Positions 34,175 through 43,024 of a DNA stretch of 64,000 bases are shown here, piece by piece. The notes below the pieces were generated by a model. That model was not told where the DNA came from. It made no database searches and saw nothing but the letters and a program-made list of their open reading frames with translations. Source of the stretch: Polyangiaceae bacterium (GTDB lineage: Bacteria; Myxococcota_A; Polyangia; Polyangiales; Polyangiaceae); contig JABTUA010000001.1 in NCBI GenBank assembly GCA_015075635.1, positions 868,001-932,000 of the forward strand, given 5' to 3'. The position numbers were made by a program, and so were the translations under genes. How positions within the stretch are numbered: the stretch's first letter is position 1; every line of letters begins with the position of its first letter.

Positions 34175-35596
34175 ATGCGCACTTGGTCGCTGCTACTCGC
34201 GCTCTCCGCCCTCTCTTGCACCGGAGCGGCACCATCGGCCAGCGGGCCTTTGCCCGCGCGGCCCGGTAACGAGCCCACTCTTGCCGAGGGCGCTCCTGCA
34301 CCCGCGCCCACGATCGTGGAAGTGCCGCCGGCGACCCCCGAGCCCGAGGCGAAGGAGCCCGAGCCGACCATCGCGGTGGACGTCTCGAGCGCCAGCGGCT
34401 GGGCGACTTTTCACGGCGACAACGCCCGCAGTGGCGCCACGAACGCGCCGGAGATCCGCCAGCCGCGCATCTTGTGGAAGGCCGAGGTGGGCGTGATGTC
34501 GTGGCTCAATTCGCCGATCGTGCTCGGCAAGGCGCTGGTGATCGCGCCGAGCTCGGGGACGGCTCACAACAAGCCCGATCCGAAGGACGGCGTGTACGCC
34601 TTCGACTTTGCGAAGGGCAAGCGGGTCTGGTTCGCGCACTTCGCGCAGGACGCCAACGGCGTCGCGGCCACCAAGACGCACGTGTTCGCCTCCTCGGACG
34701 ACGAGCACCTGTACGCGCTCGACATCAAGACCGGCAAGGTCGCGTGGAAGGCCCGAGGCATGGGCAAGATGTACACGCACCCGCTGATCGTCGGCGACCG
34801 CGTGGTGGTGGGCGACGCCGGCGGCTGGGTGCGCGCCTTCGCTGCCCCGGACGGCAAGGAGCTGTGGAAGCTCCAGCTCACCGGCGCGATCCGCGGCGGC
34901 GCCTCCAGCGACGGACGCCAGATCTTCGTCGCCTCGCAGGGCGGCGACGTCGCCGCGCTCGGCCTCGACGGCAAGCCGGCGTGGAAGAAGCAGGTGAAGC
35001 GCGCCGCCTGGAACAACCAGGGTCCGGAGGAGGCGATCGAGGTGTACTCGCCGCCGGTGGTCGGCAAGGATCTGGTCTACGTGCCCTTCGGGCGGGACAC
35101 CTATTACGAGGATCTGCCCGCGGTCTACGCCCTGGACAAGAAGACCGGCGCGGTGAAGTGGAAGGCCAAAGGACCCGGCCAGTGGGGGAATCTGCGCTCC
35201 ACGCCGGTGCTGGTCGCCGATCGGCTGATCTACGGGGAGCCCTACTCCGGCGACGTGGCCGCGCTCGACGCGAAAACCGGGCGCTCGTCGTACCGCGAGG
35301 AGATCGGGCGCTGCTTCTTCCCGCAATGGTCGTCGCCGGCGGTCGCGGGTGATCTGGTCTACCTGCCGCGCTTCGACGGCTCGGTGTACGCGCTCCGCGC
35401 CGGGAGCGGCAAGGTCGCCTGGGAGCTCTTCCTGGGTGACTCGAAGCGCGCGGGCGGCTCGGGACCGAGCTCGGGCGGGAAGAACTGCGGCTGGGAGAAC
35501 CCGGACGGCGCCATCTACGCTCCGGCGGCGATCGCCGAAGACGGACGGCTGTTCGTCGGGACCGGCGAAGGCGTGCTCTACGCCATCGGCGGTTGA
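34175..35596 (+). CDS. PQQ-repeat beta-propeller lipoprotein
   Basis: A 473-residue lipoprotein starting at 34175 (MRTWSLLLALSALSC, lipobox Cys at about residue 15). A Pro/Glu-rich linker of about 50 residues precedes several WD40-like PQQ repeats of the type YAFDFAKGKRVWFAHF, LYALDIKTGKVAWKAR, VRAFAAPDGKELWKLQL and VYALDKKTGAVKWKAKG. The propeller is not followed by a catalytic domain. Related bacterial proteins include BamB and many unknown periplasmic ones, but the BamB N-terminal signature is not present. It ends directly against the convergent gene at 35597. Confidence 0.87.
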   Translation: MRTWSLLLALSALSCTGAAPSASGPLPARPGNEPTLAEGAPAPAPTIVEVPPATPEPEAKEPEPTIAVDVSSASGWATFHGDNARSGATNAPEIRQPRILWKAEVGVMSWLNSPIVLGKALVIAPSSGTAHNKPDPKDGVYAFDFAKGKRVWFAHFAQDANGVAATKTHVFASSDDEHLYALDIKTGKVAWKARGMGKMYTHPLIVGDRVVVGDAGGWVRAFAAPDGKELWKLQLTGAIRGGASSDGRQIFVASQGGDVAALGLDGKPAWKKQVKRAAWNNQGPEEAIEVYSPPVVGKDLVYVPFGRDTYYEDLPAVYALDKKTGAVKWKAKGPGQWGNLRSTPVLVADRLIYGEPYSGDVAALDAKTGRSSYREEIGRCFFPQWSSPAVAGDLVYLPRFDGSVYALRAGSGKVAWELFLGDSKRAGGSGPSSGGKNCGWENPDGAIYAPAAIAEDGRLFVGTGEGVLYAIGG

Positions 35597-36907
35597 TCAC
35601 TCCTCGAGCGCGGGGCGCTCGAGCTCAGGTGCCTCTGGCTTGGGTGGCGAAGGTACCTCGTTCTCGCGGGGAGTCGCCGGCTCCTCAGCTGGCGCCGATC
35701 GTGGCAAGAGCTCGACCCGTTCGGGCTCGACGCCGAGCGCGGCGGCGAGCGGGCTACCCGCTGCCGCGGGCGCCTCGACGCTCGGCTCGCTGCCGCCGTC
35801 CGGCAGCCCGAGCACCGGCGCGGGAGTGAAGGGCACGCTGCGATCCATGGCCGGCGTTTGCCAGGTGTCCTCGAGCAGGTGCAGCACGCGCTCGATGTGC
35901 GGGATGTGGCTGCAGTGCGCGTGCTCGTTGGCGCCCCGGAAGCCCCAGACGTGGAAGCCCCTCTGGTCCGCCGTGGAGGTCTGGCCGAAGCGCTCTTCCC
36001 CCGGGGAAATTGCGGTCCGAGCCACTCCGAGCTCGGCGAGCAAGAGGTCCGCGGTCTGGCGCGTGGAGGGATAGGTCTCGGGCACGACCTCCGAGTGCGT
36101 GAAGACGAACAGCTTCTCGCCGCTCGCAGCGCGCTTTGCGTAACGGAACGTCGGTCCCAGCGGCAAGCTGCTGAGCGACGAGAGGCCCTCGTCGTGGGAG
36201 CGAGCCGCCGGGTTCCAGGCGGCGTGCAGCCCGTCGAGGAGCACGACCGCGTCGATGCGGTCGTCACCGTATTTGAGGATCTCGTTCACGGCGCCGTAGC
36301 CAGCGCTCCAAGCCGAGAGCGCCAGGTGGCGGATGTGCGCGCGCGAGTCCCCGCTGTGCTTCTTCAGCGCGGCCTCGATGGACTTGAGCAACGCCGGGAA
36401 GACGTCCGGTTTGCCGAAGGCGTCGGAGTAGGGACCGCTGCCGAGCCCGCGGTCGATGCCGACGTAGACCGTGCCGCGGGAGACCTGCACGAAGGTCTTC
36501 CGCACCGGGCTGTGGCCGTGAAACTGGATCAGCACGTCGTAGCCCATCCCGGACGTATGCCCGCCGACCTGGGGGATCGCGATGCGGCCCATGCTCACGT
36601 TCTTGAACGGCGTGTACGGTCCGAGGCCGATCGGATCGTGGGGGAAGCACTCGTGGAAGCCCTTCTTGCGCAGCTCGTCGCTGATGCGCTCGGCGACCAG
36701 GTGCTCGCGCTCCGGCGCCGCCGCGGCTGGTGCGGCGGCGGCCTGCGGGGTGGCGAAGCGGCGGAAGAAGGAGGTCGCCTTGGCGACCGGTCCCGCGCGC
36801 AGCCCGGTCGCTAGCGCCACGGCGGCGACGCCGACGAGCCCAATCGCGACCCCGCGGCGGTACAGCTCGCCGTCAGTGGGTCCCGGTCTTTTCGCGGGCT
36901 TACGCAC
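35597..36907 (-). CDS. Membrane-anchored alpha/beta-hydrolase-like protein
   Basis: A 436-residue protein with an N-terminal anchor (AIGLVGVAAVALATGLRAG). The middle reads like an alpha/beta-hydrolase core: YDVLIQFHGHSP, GIDRGLGSGPYSDAF, and IRHLALSAWSAGYGAVNEIL, with a possible nucleophile elbow S-A-W-S-A-G. VVLLDGLHAAW is the next strand. A His in AHCSHIPHIERVLHLLED could complete a triad. The last 100 residues are Pro/Glu/Ala-rich and disordered. Function is unknown. It is divergent from the AarF kinase operon with 124 bases between them. Confidence 0.7.
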   Translation of the reverse strand: MRKPAKRPGPTDGELYRRGVAIGLVGVAAVALATGLRAGPVAKATSFFRRFATPQAAAAPAAAAPEREHLVAERISDELRKKGFHECFPHDPIGLGPYTPFKNVSMGRIAIPQVGGHTSGMGYDVLIQFHGHSPVRKTFVQVSRGTVYVGIDRGLGSGPYSDAFGKPDVFPALLKSIEAALKKHSGDSRAHIRHLALSAWSAGYGAVNEILKYGDDRIDAVVLLDGLHAAWNPAARSHDEGLSSLSSLPLGPTFRYAKRAASGEKLFVFTHSEVVPETYPSTRQTADLLLAELGVARTAISPGEERFGQTSTADQRGFHVWGFRGANEHAHCSHIPHIERVLHLLEDTWQTPAMDRSVPFTPAPVLGLPDGGSEPSVEAPAAAGSPLAAALGVEPERVELLPRSAPAEEPATPRENEVPSPPKPEAPELERPALEE

Positions 36908-36942
36908 GGGGGCCCAGTCTATTGAAAATATCGGGAATGGAA

Positions 36943-36966
36943 ATACCCTCTTGACTACGGGGGTAT
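36943..36966. promoter_or_regulatory. Possible operator/promoter element between divergent genes
   Basis: ATACCC at 36943-36948 pairs with GGGTAT at 36961-36966, and a TTGACT resembling a -35 box lies between them (36951-36956). The element is in the 124-base divergent gap before the AarF/UbiB kinase gene. No matching -10 at the right distance is clear, so the assignment is weak. Confidence 0.3.
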
Positions 36967-37031
36967 CTCACCGCCGCCCGGAGAAACGGCTCGATCCGCG
37001 GATCGCTGCGTTTTCGTATGGAAATTTGGCT

Positions 37032-38441
37032 ATGGAACGCCGCGGCATGGACGGGCCCACCGAGCGGCCCAAAACGGTGCTGTACCCTCCATCCTCCGTG
37101 CTGCGCTCCTTCCGTGCCCTGCTCATGTTCTGGACGATCTTCGCGTCCTACGGGCTGCACTGGCTCGCCTCGAAGATCTTCGGCGGCAAGGCAGTGGCGT
37201 CACGCTGGGAGCACGTGCACCGAAACAACGCGCGCCGGCTGGTGAACGGCTTCACGCGACTGCGCGGCGTGTTCATCAAGGTAGGGCAGGTGCTCAGCGT
37301 GATCGGAACCTTCTTGCCGCGCGCCTACGGTGAGGCGCTGGAGAAGCTGCAAGACAAGGTGCCGCCCCAACCGTTCCACGGCATCGAGGAGCGCTTGCGC
37401 GAAGCGCTGGGCGAGGACCCGCTGTCGAAGTTCGCGGAGTTCGATCGCGTGCCGCTGGCCGCGGCGTCGCTGGCACAGGTCCATCGCGCCGTCACCAAAG
37501 AAGGAGTGCCGGTCGCGGTCAAGGTCTTGTATCCGGGCATCGAGACGCTGATCCGTCGGGACCTCGGCGTGCTGCGCTCGATCATGCCGGTGGTGGGCCG
37601 AATCTTCCCCATCACCCGCTTCGAGCGGGTGCTCGACCAGCTGTCCGCCATGCTCGCGCGGGAGACCAACTACGCGAACGAGCGCAAGAACATGGAGCGG
37701 ATGCGGAAGATCTTCGCGGGCCGCGCGGACGTGGTGGTGCCCACGGTGGTGGAAGAGCTCACCAACGCCGGCGTGCTCACCATGACCTTCGAGGAGGGCA
37801 CGAAGATCACCGACTTCGAGACGCTGAAGAAGCTCGACATCGACACCGAGGCGGTCGCGAAGCTCCTGACCGAGTGCTACTTCTCGATGCTGCTGGAGCA
37901 CCAGGTGTTCCACGCCGATCCGCACCCCGGGAACTTCCTGGTGCGCCCGGGACCCACGCTGGTGATCTTGGACTACGGCGCCGTGGAGGAGGTGACGCCG
38001 AGCCTCGCGGACGGCATGCGCATGGTCGTGCTCGGCGCCATCACCCGCAGCGACGACCAGGTGCTGGCCGGGCTCGAGCGCATGGGCTTCGTCGCCGAGG
38101 GCGGCGATCGCGAGCTGTTGGCGCGAGTCGGGCGCGAGTACCTGAGGATGCTCGCCAGCGTGAAGATCACGGATTTCGCCCAGCTCGATCGCGAGACGGT
38201 CGAGAAGCTGACCGTGGAGGGCTACCAGCAGGTGCGCGGCCAGCTGCGCGAGATCATGAAGAGCGTCGAGTACCCCGACGGCTACTTCTACGTGGAGCGC
38301 ACGCTGGTCTTGCTCTTCGGCCTGGTGGGCCAGCTCGCGCCGAAGATCGGCCTGCCCGGTCTGGTCCTGCCGTACGCGTCGCTGGCCTTCGCCAAGGGCC
38401 TGGTGGCCCAGCAGAACGCCGCAACCGAGGCCACCGCGTGA
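37032..38441 (+). CDS. AarF/UbiB-family atypical kinase (ABC1)
   Basis: A 469-residue ABC1 kinase starting at 37032; an ATG at 37047 is also possible. It shows the family marks: LRGVFIKVGQVLSVIGTFLP (the KxGQ extension), PLAAASLAQVHRAV (alanine-rich nucleotide loop), VAVKVLYPGI (VAVK lysine), FHADPHPGNFLV (catalytic HxDxHPxN) and LDYGAVEEV (DFG equivalent). The C-terminus has a hydrophobic helix (LVLLFGLVGQLAPKIGLPGLVLP). UbiB-type proteins assist ubiquinone/menaquinone biosynthesis through an ATPase rather than protein-kinase activity. Here no ubi/men genes are adjacent. Its TGA overlaps the next start as GTGA, so it is coupled to a metallopeptidase lipoprotein. Confidence 0.93.
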   Translation: MERRGMDGPTERPKTVLYPPSSVLRSFRALLMFWTIFASYGLHWLASKIFGGKAVASRWEHVHRNNARRLVNGFTRLRGVFIKVGQVLSVIGTFLPRAYGEALEKLQDKVPPQPFHGIEERLREALGEDPLSKFAEFDRVPLAAASLAQVHRAVTKEGVPVAVKVLYPGIETLIRRDLGVLRSIMPVVGRIFPITRFERVLDQLSAMLARETNYANERKNMERMRKIFAGRADVVVPTVVEELTNAGVLTMTFEEGTKITDFETLKKLDIDTEAVAKLLTECYFSMLLEHQVFHADPHPGNFLVRPGPTLVILDYGAVEEVTPSLADGMRMVVLGAITRSDDQVLAGLERMGFVAEGGDRELLARVGREYLRMLASVKITDFAQLDRETVEKLTVEGYQQVRGQLREIMKSVEYPDGYFYVERTLVLLFGLVGQLAPKIGLPGLVLPYASLAFAKGLVAQQNAATEATA

Positions 38442-39850
38442 GGCTCGGGAGGGCGGCCGCGGCGGCGTTGCTCTCCCTGGCCTGCGCGCGCGCGCCCGAG
38501 ACGGCGACGCGGATCGAGCCCACCGCCTGTGATGCCCGCGTGCGCGTCGCGAGCGAACGTCCGCTCCTGCTCGACGTGGACGTGGCGTGCAGTGGCCAGG
38601 AGATCGCTGCGTTCCGCGCGGCGGAGGCGGCGAGCGTTCAGCACCTGTCTCGACTCCCTGCCGGAGTGACCCGGCACGGTCCGCGCTTCGTGCTCGCGGC
38701 TCCGTCGCGACAGGCGCGCCTGTCGTATCGGGTGAACCTGGACGCGCTGGCGTCCAGCGCCCAGAGCTTCGACATCGCGCTCCGCTCCGGCTCGACGCTG
38801 GTGGCGCCAGTCTCGAGCTGGCTCGTCCACCCCGATCCACTCGCGACCGACGTGCCGGTGCGCGTGCGCGTCGAGACTCCGCCGGGCTTCTCGTTCGAGA
38901 CCGGGCTGACACGCTCCGACCGGGCCTACACGCTGGAGGCGCACGAGATCCCGGTGGGCACTTACGCGCTGTTCGGGCGCTTCGAGTCGCGCACGCTCGA
39001 CGTGGACGACTCGAGGCTGCGCGTGGCCTTCGCCGACGGCAGGCTCGACGCCGGCAAGGACGAGCTCGCGGGCTGGATCGAGGCCTCGGCGCGCGCGGTC
39101 GGGGATTTCTGGCGGAAGTTCCCGGTACCGCACGTGTTGGTCACGGTCATCCCGGTGCCCGGTCGCGACGGCGTCTTGTTCGGCAAGGTGCTGCCGGAGA
39201 GCGCACCGGGCGTGGTGCTCCTGGTCGGGGAGCACACCGGACGCGCGCGGCTCTACCAGGACTGGATCCTGGTCCACGAGCTGTTTCACCTGGGCGTGCC
39301 CAGCTTCTCCGGCGAGGGCAAGTGGTTCGACGAAGGCCTCGCCACCTACTTCGAGCCCATCATCCGTGCGCGCGCGGGCTGGCGCACGGAGGAGAGCGTG
39401 TGGGCGGAGTTCCGACGCGCCATGCCGCTGGGGCTCGAGGCCGTGAGCAAGAAGGGCCTGGAGCGAGCCGAGGACTTCGGCGAGGTGTACTGGGGCGGGG
39501 CCATCGTGGTGATGCTGGCCGACGTGGAGATCCGTCGTCGCACCGGCGGCGCGCGCGGGCTCGAAGACGGGCTGCGCGCCGTGCTCGCCGCCGGAGGGCA
39601 CGCCAGCGAGGTGTGGCCGCTCGATCGCACGCTCTCGCTCTCCGACGAGAGCTGCGGCGTGCCCGCGCTCGAGCCGCTGGCGCGCGCTCACGCACGCTCG
39701 GCGAGCCGCGTGGATCTCGACGCGCTCTGGCGAGAGCTCGGCGTCGAGGAAGGGCGGCTGAACGCCAGCGCGCCTCTGGCCGAGGTGCGGCGGGCCATCC
39801 TGCGCGGCGGGCCTCACTCCACGTCGGCGAAGCTGGGCAGGTTGCGCTAG
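38438..39850 (+). CDS. Lipoprotein metallopeptidase, Peptidase-MA-like
   Basis: A 470-residue lipoprotein from a GTG at 38438, with lipobox LLSLACA. A beta-rich N-terminal half (residues about 20-200) is followed by a zincin domain: ILVHELFHLG supplies H280-E281-x2-H284, and KWFDEGLATYFE supplies a candidate third ligand, E299. That is 15 residues after H284, within the range of Peptidase-MA/M61-like enzymes and shorter than in M1. Its order resembles M61 glycyl aminopeptidases, with an N-terminal sheet and then HExxH. It is coupled by a 4-base overlap to the AarF kinase, and the next gene follows after nine bases. Substrate is unknown; the site is likely the periplasm or outer membrane. Confidence 0.82.
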   Translation: MRLGRAAAAALLSLACARAPETATRIEPTACDARVRVASERPLLLDVDVACSGQEIAAFRAAEAASVQHLSRLPAGVTRHGPRFVLAAPSRQARLSYRVNLDALASSAQSFDIALRSGSTLVAPVSSWLVHPDPLATDVPVRVRVETPPGFSFETGLTRSDRAYTLEAHEIPVGTYALFGRFESRTLDVDDSRLRVAFADGRLDAGKDELAGWIEASARAVGDFWRKFPVPHVLVTVIPVPGRDGVLFGKVLPESAPGVVLLVGEHTGRARLYQDWILVHELFHLGVPSFSGEGKWFDEGLATYFEPIIRARAGWRTEESVWAEFRRAMPLGLEAVSKKGLERAEDFGEVYWGGAIVVMLADVEIRRRTGGARGLEDGLRAVLAAGGHASEVWPLDRTLSLSDESCGVPALEPLARAHARSASRVDLDALWRELGVEEGRLNASAPLAEVRRAILRGGPHSTSAKLGRLR

Positions 39851-39859
39851 CGTCCGCGC

Positions 39860-40846
39860 ATGGTTCTGTCGCTGTGGGCCGAGTCGATGCCGGACGCGGC
39901 GGTCGAGGCCGCGCTGCCGTCCTTGTCCGCCAGCGGCCTGGGCATCGGTCTGTCGCTGCCCAGCGAGCGGCTCGGCGATCGGGCCTTCGCCAAGCTGACC
40001 CGCAAGGCGGCGCAGGCGGGCGTGTCGGTGCGTGTCTGGCCGCTCTTGCCGCGCGAACGAGGCTACTGGATCGGCGAGGCGAACGTGGAGGAGACGCGAG
40101 AGCTCTTGCTCGCGCTGCTCGACTGGCGCGCGAAGCGCGGCGGGCCCGTGTTCGAGTGGGTGTCGTTCGACCTCGAGCCCGACTATGCGTACTCCGAGTC
40201 GCTCCGGCGCGCGGCACGGCGGCGCCCCGACAAGGTGCTCGGCATGCTCTCCGAGCACGTGCGACCCACGCGCTTCGCCAAGGCGCGGGCGAGCCTGGCG
40301 CGCAGCGTGCAGACGCTGCGCCGCGCCGGCGTCTCGGCGCACGCGGTGACCTACCCGCTCGTGCTCGACCAGCGCGAAGGCGACACCACCCTCGAAGACG
40401 CGCTCTCGATCCCGGTGAGCGGCATCGACTGGGACGAGGTCAGCTTCATGGTCTACCAGACGCCGTTCGCGCAGCTCATCGGCACCTGGCTCGGACCCGC
40501 GCTCGTGTCGTCGTACGCGAAGACCGCGGTCGCGCGCTTCGGCGCGCGCGCCGGCATCGACGTGGGCATCGTCGGCGACCACGGCGTCGGCATCGATCCG
40601 GGGAGTCGCTACCCGAACGCATCGGCTCTGCGCGTCGATCTCGCGGCGTCCCTCGCGGCAGGCATCCCCCTCGAGCGCACGCGGGTCTACGGCCTCGCCG
40701 GGGTGCTCGACTCGGGCGGCGTCGCGGCTTGGCTGAGCGAAGCGCCGCGCGCCGCAGCTCCAAACGAGAGCCGCATGGTCGAGGGCTTCCGGAACGCCGT
40801 CCGTGGCATCGCGACGGGGCTCTGCGCCATGGCGCGGCAGGCGTAG
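39860..40846 (+). CDS. Unknown protein, possibly TIM-barrel-like
   Basis: A 328-residue protein with no signal peptide or membrane segment. Successive strand-helix units resemble a (beta/alpha)8 barrel: GIGLSLPSE, VSVRVWPLLPRERGYWIGEAN, FEWVSFDLEPDYAY, VSAHAVTYPLVLDQ, EVSFMVYQTPFAQL, GIDVGIVGDHGVGIDPGSRYP and LERTRVYGLAGVLDSGG. Acidic residues at strand ends (FDLEPD, DWDEV) could be catalytic, as in glycoside hydrolase-like enzymes. I did not recognise a named family. It is the third gene of the AarF kinase-metallopeptidase operon. Confidence 0.7.
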   Translation: MVLSLWAESMPDAAVEAALPSLSASGLGIGLSLPSERLGDRAFAKLTRKAAQAGVSVRVWPLLPRERGYWIGEANVEETRELLLALLDWRAKRGGPVFEWVSFDLEPDYAYSESLRRAARRRPDKVLGMLSEHVRPTRFAKARASLARSVQTLRRAGVSAHAVTYPLVLDQREGDTTLEDALSIPVSGIDWDEVSFMVYQTPFAQLIGTWLGPALVSSYAKTAVARFGARAGIDVGIVGDHGVGIDPGSRYPNASALRVDLAASLAAGIPLERTRVYGLAGVLDSGGVAAWLSEAPRAAAPNESRMVEGFRNAVRGIATGLCAMARQA

Positions 40847-40933
40847 GCGTGCTCGGAGCGGGTTGCGGTGCGCGGAACGTCCGCGTGGCGGGCATCGCCT
40901 GCGCTGATGGGCGTGCGGTGCGCGGGAGGTCGG

Positions 40934-41860
40934 CTAGAGCCCGAAACGCGCGCGGTTCTCCACCAGGAACTGCACGTAGAACTCGGCCTCTTGCTGGCCC
41001 GGGATCTCGCCGGCTTCGACGGCGGCCTCGAGCGCGCGCTTGAGGTCGCCGAGCTGGCGCGAGGGCGGGATGCCGAACGCGGCCATGATGGCGGTGCCCA
41101 CGCCGGACGGCAGCGGCGGGAGCTTGGCGTCCTCGGCGGCCAGGGCGGTGATGCGCCCAGCCAGCTCGTCGATGTAGCCGATGCCGCGCCGCTTCTTCTC
41201 CGGGCGCTTGGTGGTGATGTCGGCCCGGGAGAGGCAGAGCAGATCCTCGAGGTGCGGGCCGATCTCGCGGGCGAAGCGCCGCACGGCGCTGTCCGTCCAG
41301 CTGCCGTCGTACTGGCTGGCGCGTAGGTGGTGCAGCACGAGAAAACGGATGGACGCGCGCAGCGCCTCCTCCGAGCTGAAGAAGTGCTGGCGCCGCTCCA
41401 GCTTGTCGAACATACGCGCGCCCACCTCGGCGTGGCCGAAGAAGTGCACCTCCCCGCGCTCGTCGATGCTGCGGGTCTTGACCTTGCCGATGTCGTGGAA
41501 CAGCGCGGCCCAGCGCACCTCGAGGCGCGGCACGCTCTGGCAGACGACCTGTTTGGTGTGCTTCCACACGTCCTTGTGCCGCCACTCGCCGTCGCCGAAG
41601 CCGACCATGGCCTTCACCTCCGGGAGCACCGTGTCGAGCACGCCCGTCACCAGCAGCGAGTCGAGGCCCTCGTCCGCGTGCTGGCCCATCATCACGCGGT
41701 CGAGCAGCGGCCGGACATCCGGCGGCGTCAGGGCTCCCAGATCCGCCGGCGAAATCAGCGACACCGGCCGCGCGCTGACGCCGCGCTCGGCCAGCTCCGC
41801 TGCGCGCTCCAGCGCTTCCATGGCGCGCGTCTTGTCCGCGATGCTCGGCGTCTCGGTCAT
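40934..41860 (-). CDS. HD-domain protein related to the C-terminal half of CCA/poly(A) polymerases
   Basis: A 308-residue protein from the ATG at 41860. The frame is open to 42025, but I prefer the later start because the extra part overlaps the divergent promoter region. The core is an HD phosphohydrolase: WRHKDVWKHTKQVV, VRWAALFHDIGKVKTRSIDERGEVHFFGHAEVGARMF and FLVLHHLRASQYDGSW. This order is the one seen after the nucleotidyltransferase domain in CCA-adding enzymes, but the polymerase domain is missing. Freestanding HD proteins of this type act as 2',3'-cyclic phosphodiesterases or phosphatases in some systems. The specific role is unknown. Confidence 0.82.
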   Translation of the reverse strand: MTETPSIADKTRAMEALERAAELAERGVSARPVSLISPADLGALTPPDVRPLLDRVMMGQHADEGLDSLLVTGVLDTVLPEVKAMVGFGDGEWRHKDVWKHTKQVVCQSVPRLEVRWAALFHDIGKVKTRSIDERGEVHFFGHAEVGARMFDKLERRQHFFSSEEALRASIRFLVLHHLRASQYDGSWTDSAVRRFAREIGPHLEDLLCLSRADITTKRPEKKRRGIGYIDELAGRITALAAEDAKLPPLPSGVGTAIMAAFGIPPSRQLGDLKRALEAAVEAGEIPGQQEAEFYVQFLVENRARFGL

Positions 41861-41927
41861 TCGGCGGGGCCGGCCGTTTAGCACAGTCCCGGCGGAAATG
41901 ACCTTACCGCGCGGGCCGTCCTGCGCC

Positions 41928-42914
41928 ATGCTCCGGCGGATGCGCCGAATCGCCGCGCTGCTCGTCCCCTTCGCCCTGGCCCTGGCCGCGGTGGGTTGCC
42001 CCGGCACGGAGCAGGACTTCTCCACGCCGACCCAGGACGCCGAGCCGGGGCCGCCGGACGCGGCGGTCGAGGCCGAAGCCGGCCCGCCCCAGCCGGTCCG
42101 GGTGATGAACTGGAACGTGAAGAACCTCTACAACGACAAGCGCGACAGCCTGGAGATCGCGGAGGCGGACGAGACCATCGTGCCGACGGCCGAGTACCAG
42201 GCCAAGCTCGACGCCATCTCGGGCGTCATCTCAGGCGAGAAACCCCAGGTCGTGATCCTCCAGGAAGTCGAGAACCAGGCGGTGGTGGACGACCTGGGCC
42301 AGAAGCTCGGCGGGTATCCGCACCGCGCCATCACGCAGGGCAACGATCCGCGCGGGATCGACATCGCGGTGCTGTCGGAGCTGGCGTTCCAGCTCGGGCC
42401 CTCGCACAAGGACGAGTTCTTCAAGGCCTCCACCGATCCGACCCAGACCTTCAAGTTCGCGCGCGACGTGCTCGAAGTCCACCTGAACGTGAACACTCGG
42501 CACCTGGCCCTCCTGGGCATCCATTTCAAGGCCGAGGACGGCGATCCGAAGAGCGCCGTGAAGCGCATCGCCGAGGCCGAGCAGACCCGCAAGATCGCCA
42601 CCGGCATCCGCCTCGCGGATCAGTACGCGGCCATCGTGGTGCTCGGCGACTTCAACTGCACGCCGGGCTCGGATCCGATGAACGCCCTGGCGGGCTCGGC
42701 GCCGCTGCTCTTTTCGAGCGCCACCGAGACCATGCCGGCCGCCGAACGTTACAGCGTGACCTTCGGCGGAAACCCGCAGCTCTACGACGACCAGATCGTG
42801 GACCCGACGGCGAAGAGCCTGCTCGACCCCGGGTCGGTGACCATCCTGCACGCCGGCGCCGTGAACACCGCGAGCGACCACGACCCGGTGGTCGCGACGT
42901 ACCAGCTCCACTGA
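41928..42914 (+). CDS. Endonuclease/exonuclease/phosphatase-family lipoprotein
   Basis: A 328-residue lipoprotein starting at 41928. Signal RIAALLVPFALALAAVGC ends in a lipobox, and an acidic Pro/Ala linker follows. The EEP fold is clear: VRVMNWNVKNLYND, VVILQEVENQAVVDDL, GIDIAVLSE, LLGIHFKAEDGD, AAIVVLGDFNCTPGSDP and a terminal TASDHDPVVATY. These supply the Asn, Glu, Asp-x-Asn and Asp-His of the catalytic site. The enzyme could be an extracellular DNase or phosphodiesterase, and the lipid anchor puts it in the periplasm or on the surface. It is divergent from the HD-domain gene, with about 68 bases between the starts. Confidence 0.87.
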   Translation: MLRRMRRIAALLVPFALALAAVGCPGTEQDFSTPTQDAEPGPPDAAVEAEAGPPQPVRVMNWNVKNLYNDKRDSLEIAEADETIVPTAEYQAKLDAISGVISGEKPQVVILQEVENQAVVDDLGQKLGGYPHRAITQGNDPRGIDIAVLSELAFQLGPSHKDEFFKASTDPTQTFKFARDVLEVHLNVNTRHLALLGIHFKAEDGDPKSAVKRIAEAEQTRKIATGIRLADQYAAIVVLGDFNCTPGSDPMNALAGSAPLLFSSATETMPAAERYSVTFGGNPQLYDDQIVDPTAKSLLDPGSVTILHAGAVNTASDHDPVVATYQLH

Positions 42915-43024
42915 GCGGGCGACCGGCTCGCCTTTCGCGTCAGGTTTTCGGCCTCAAGTAGCCGGAATCACACGCCGAAAAGCCGATAATTTGCCGCGCG
43001 CGTTACGCTCTACGTCTAACCCGT

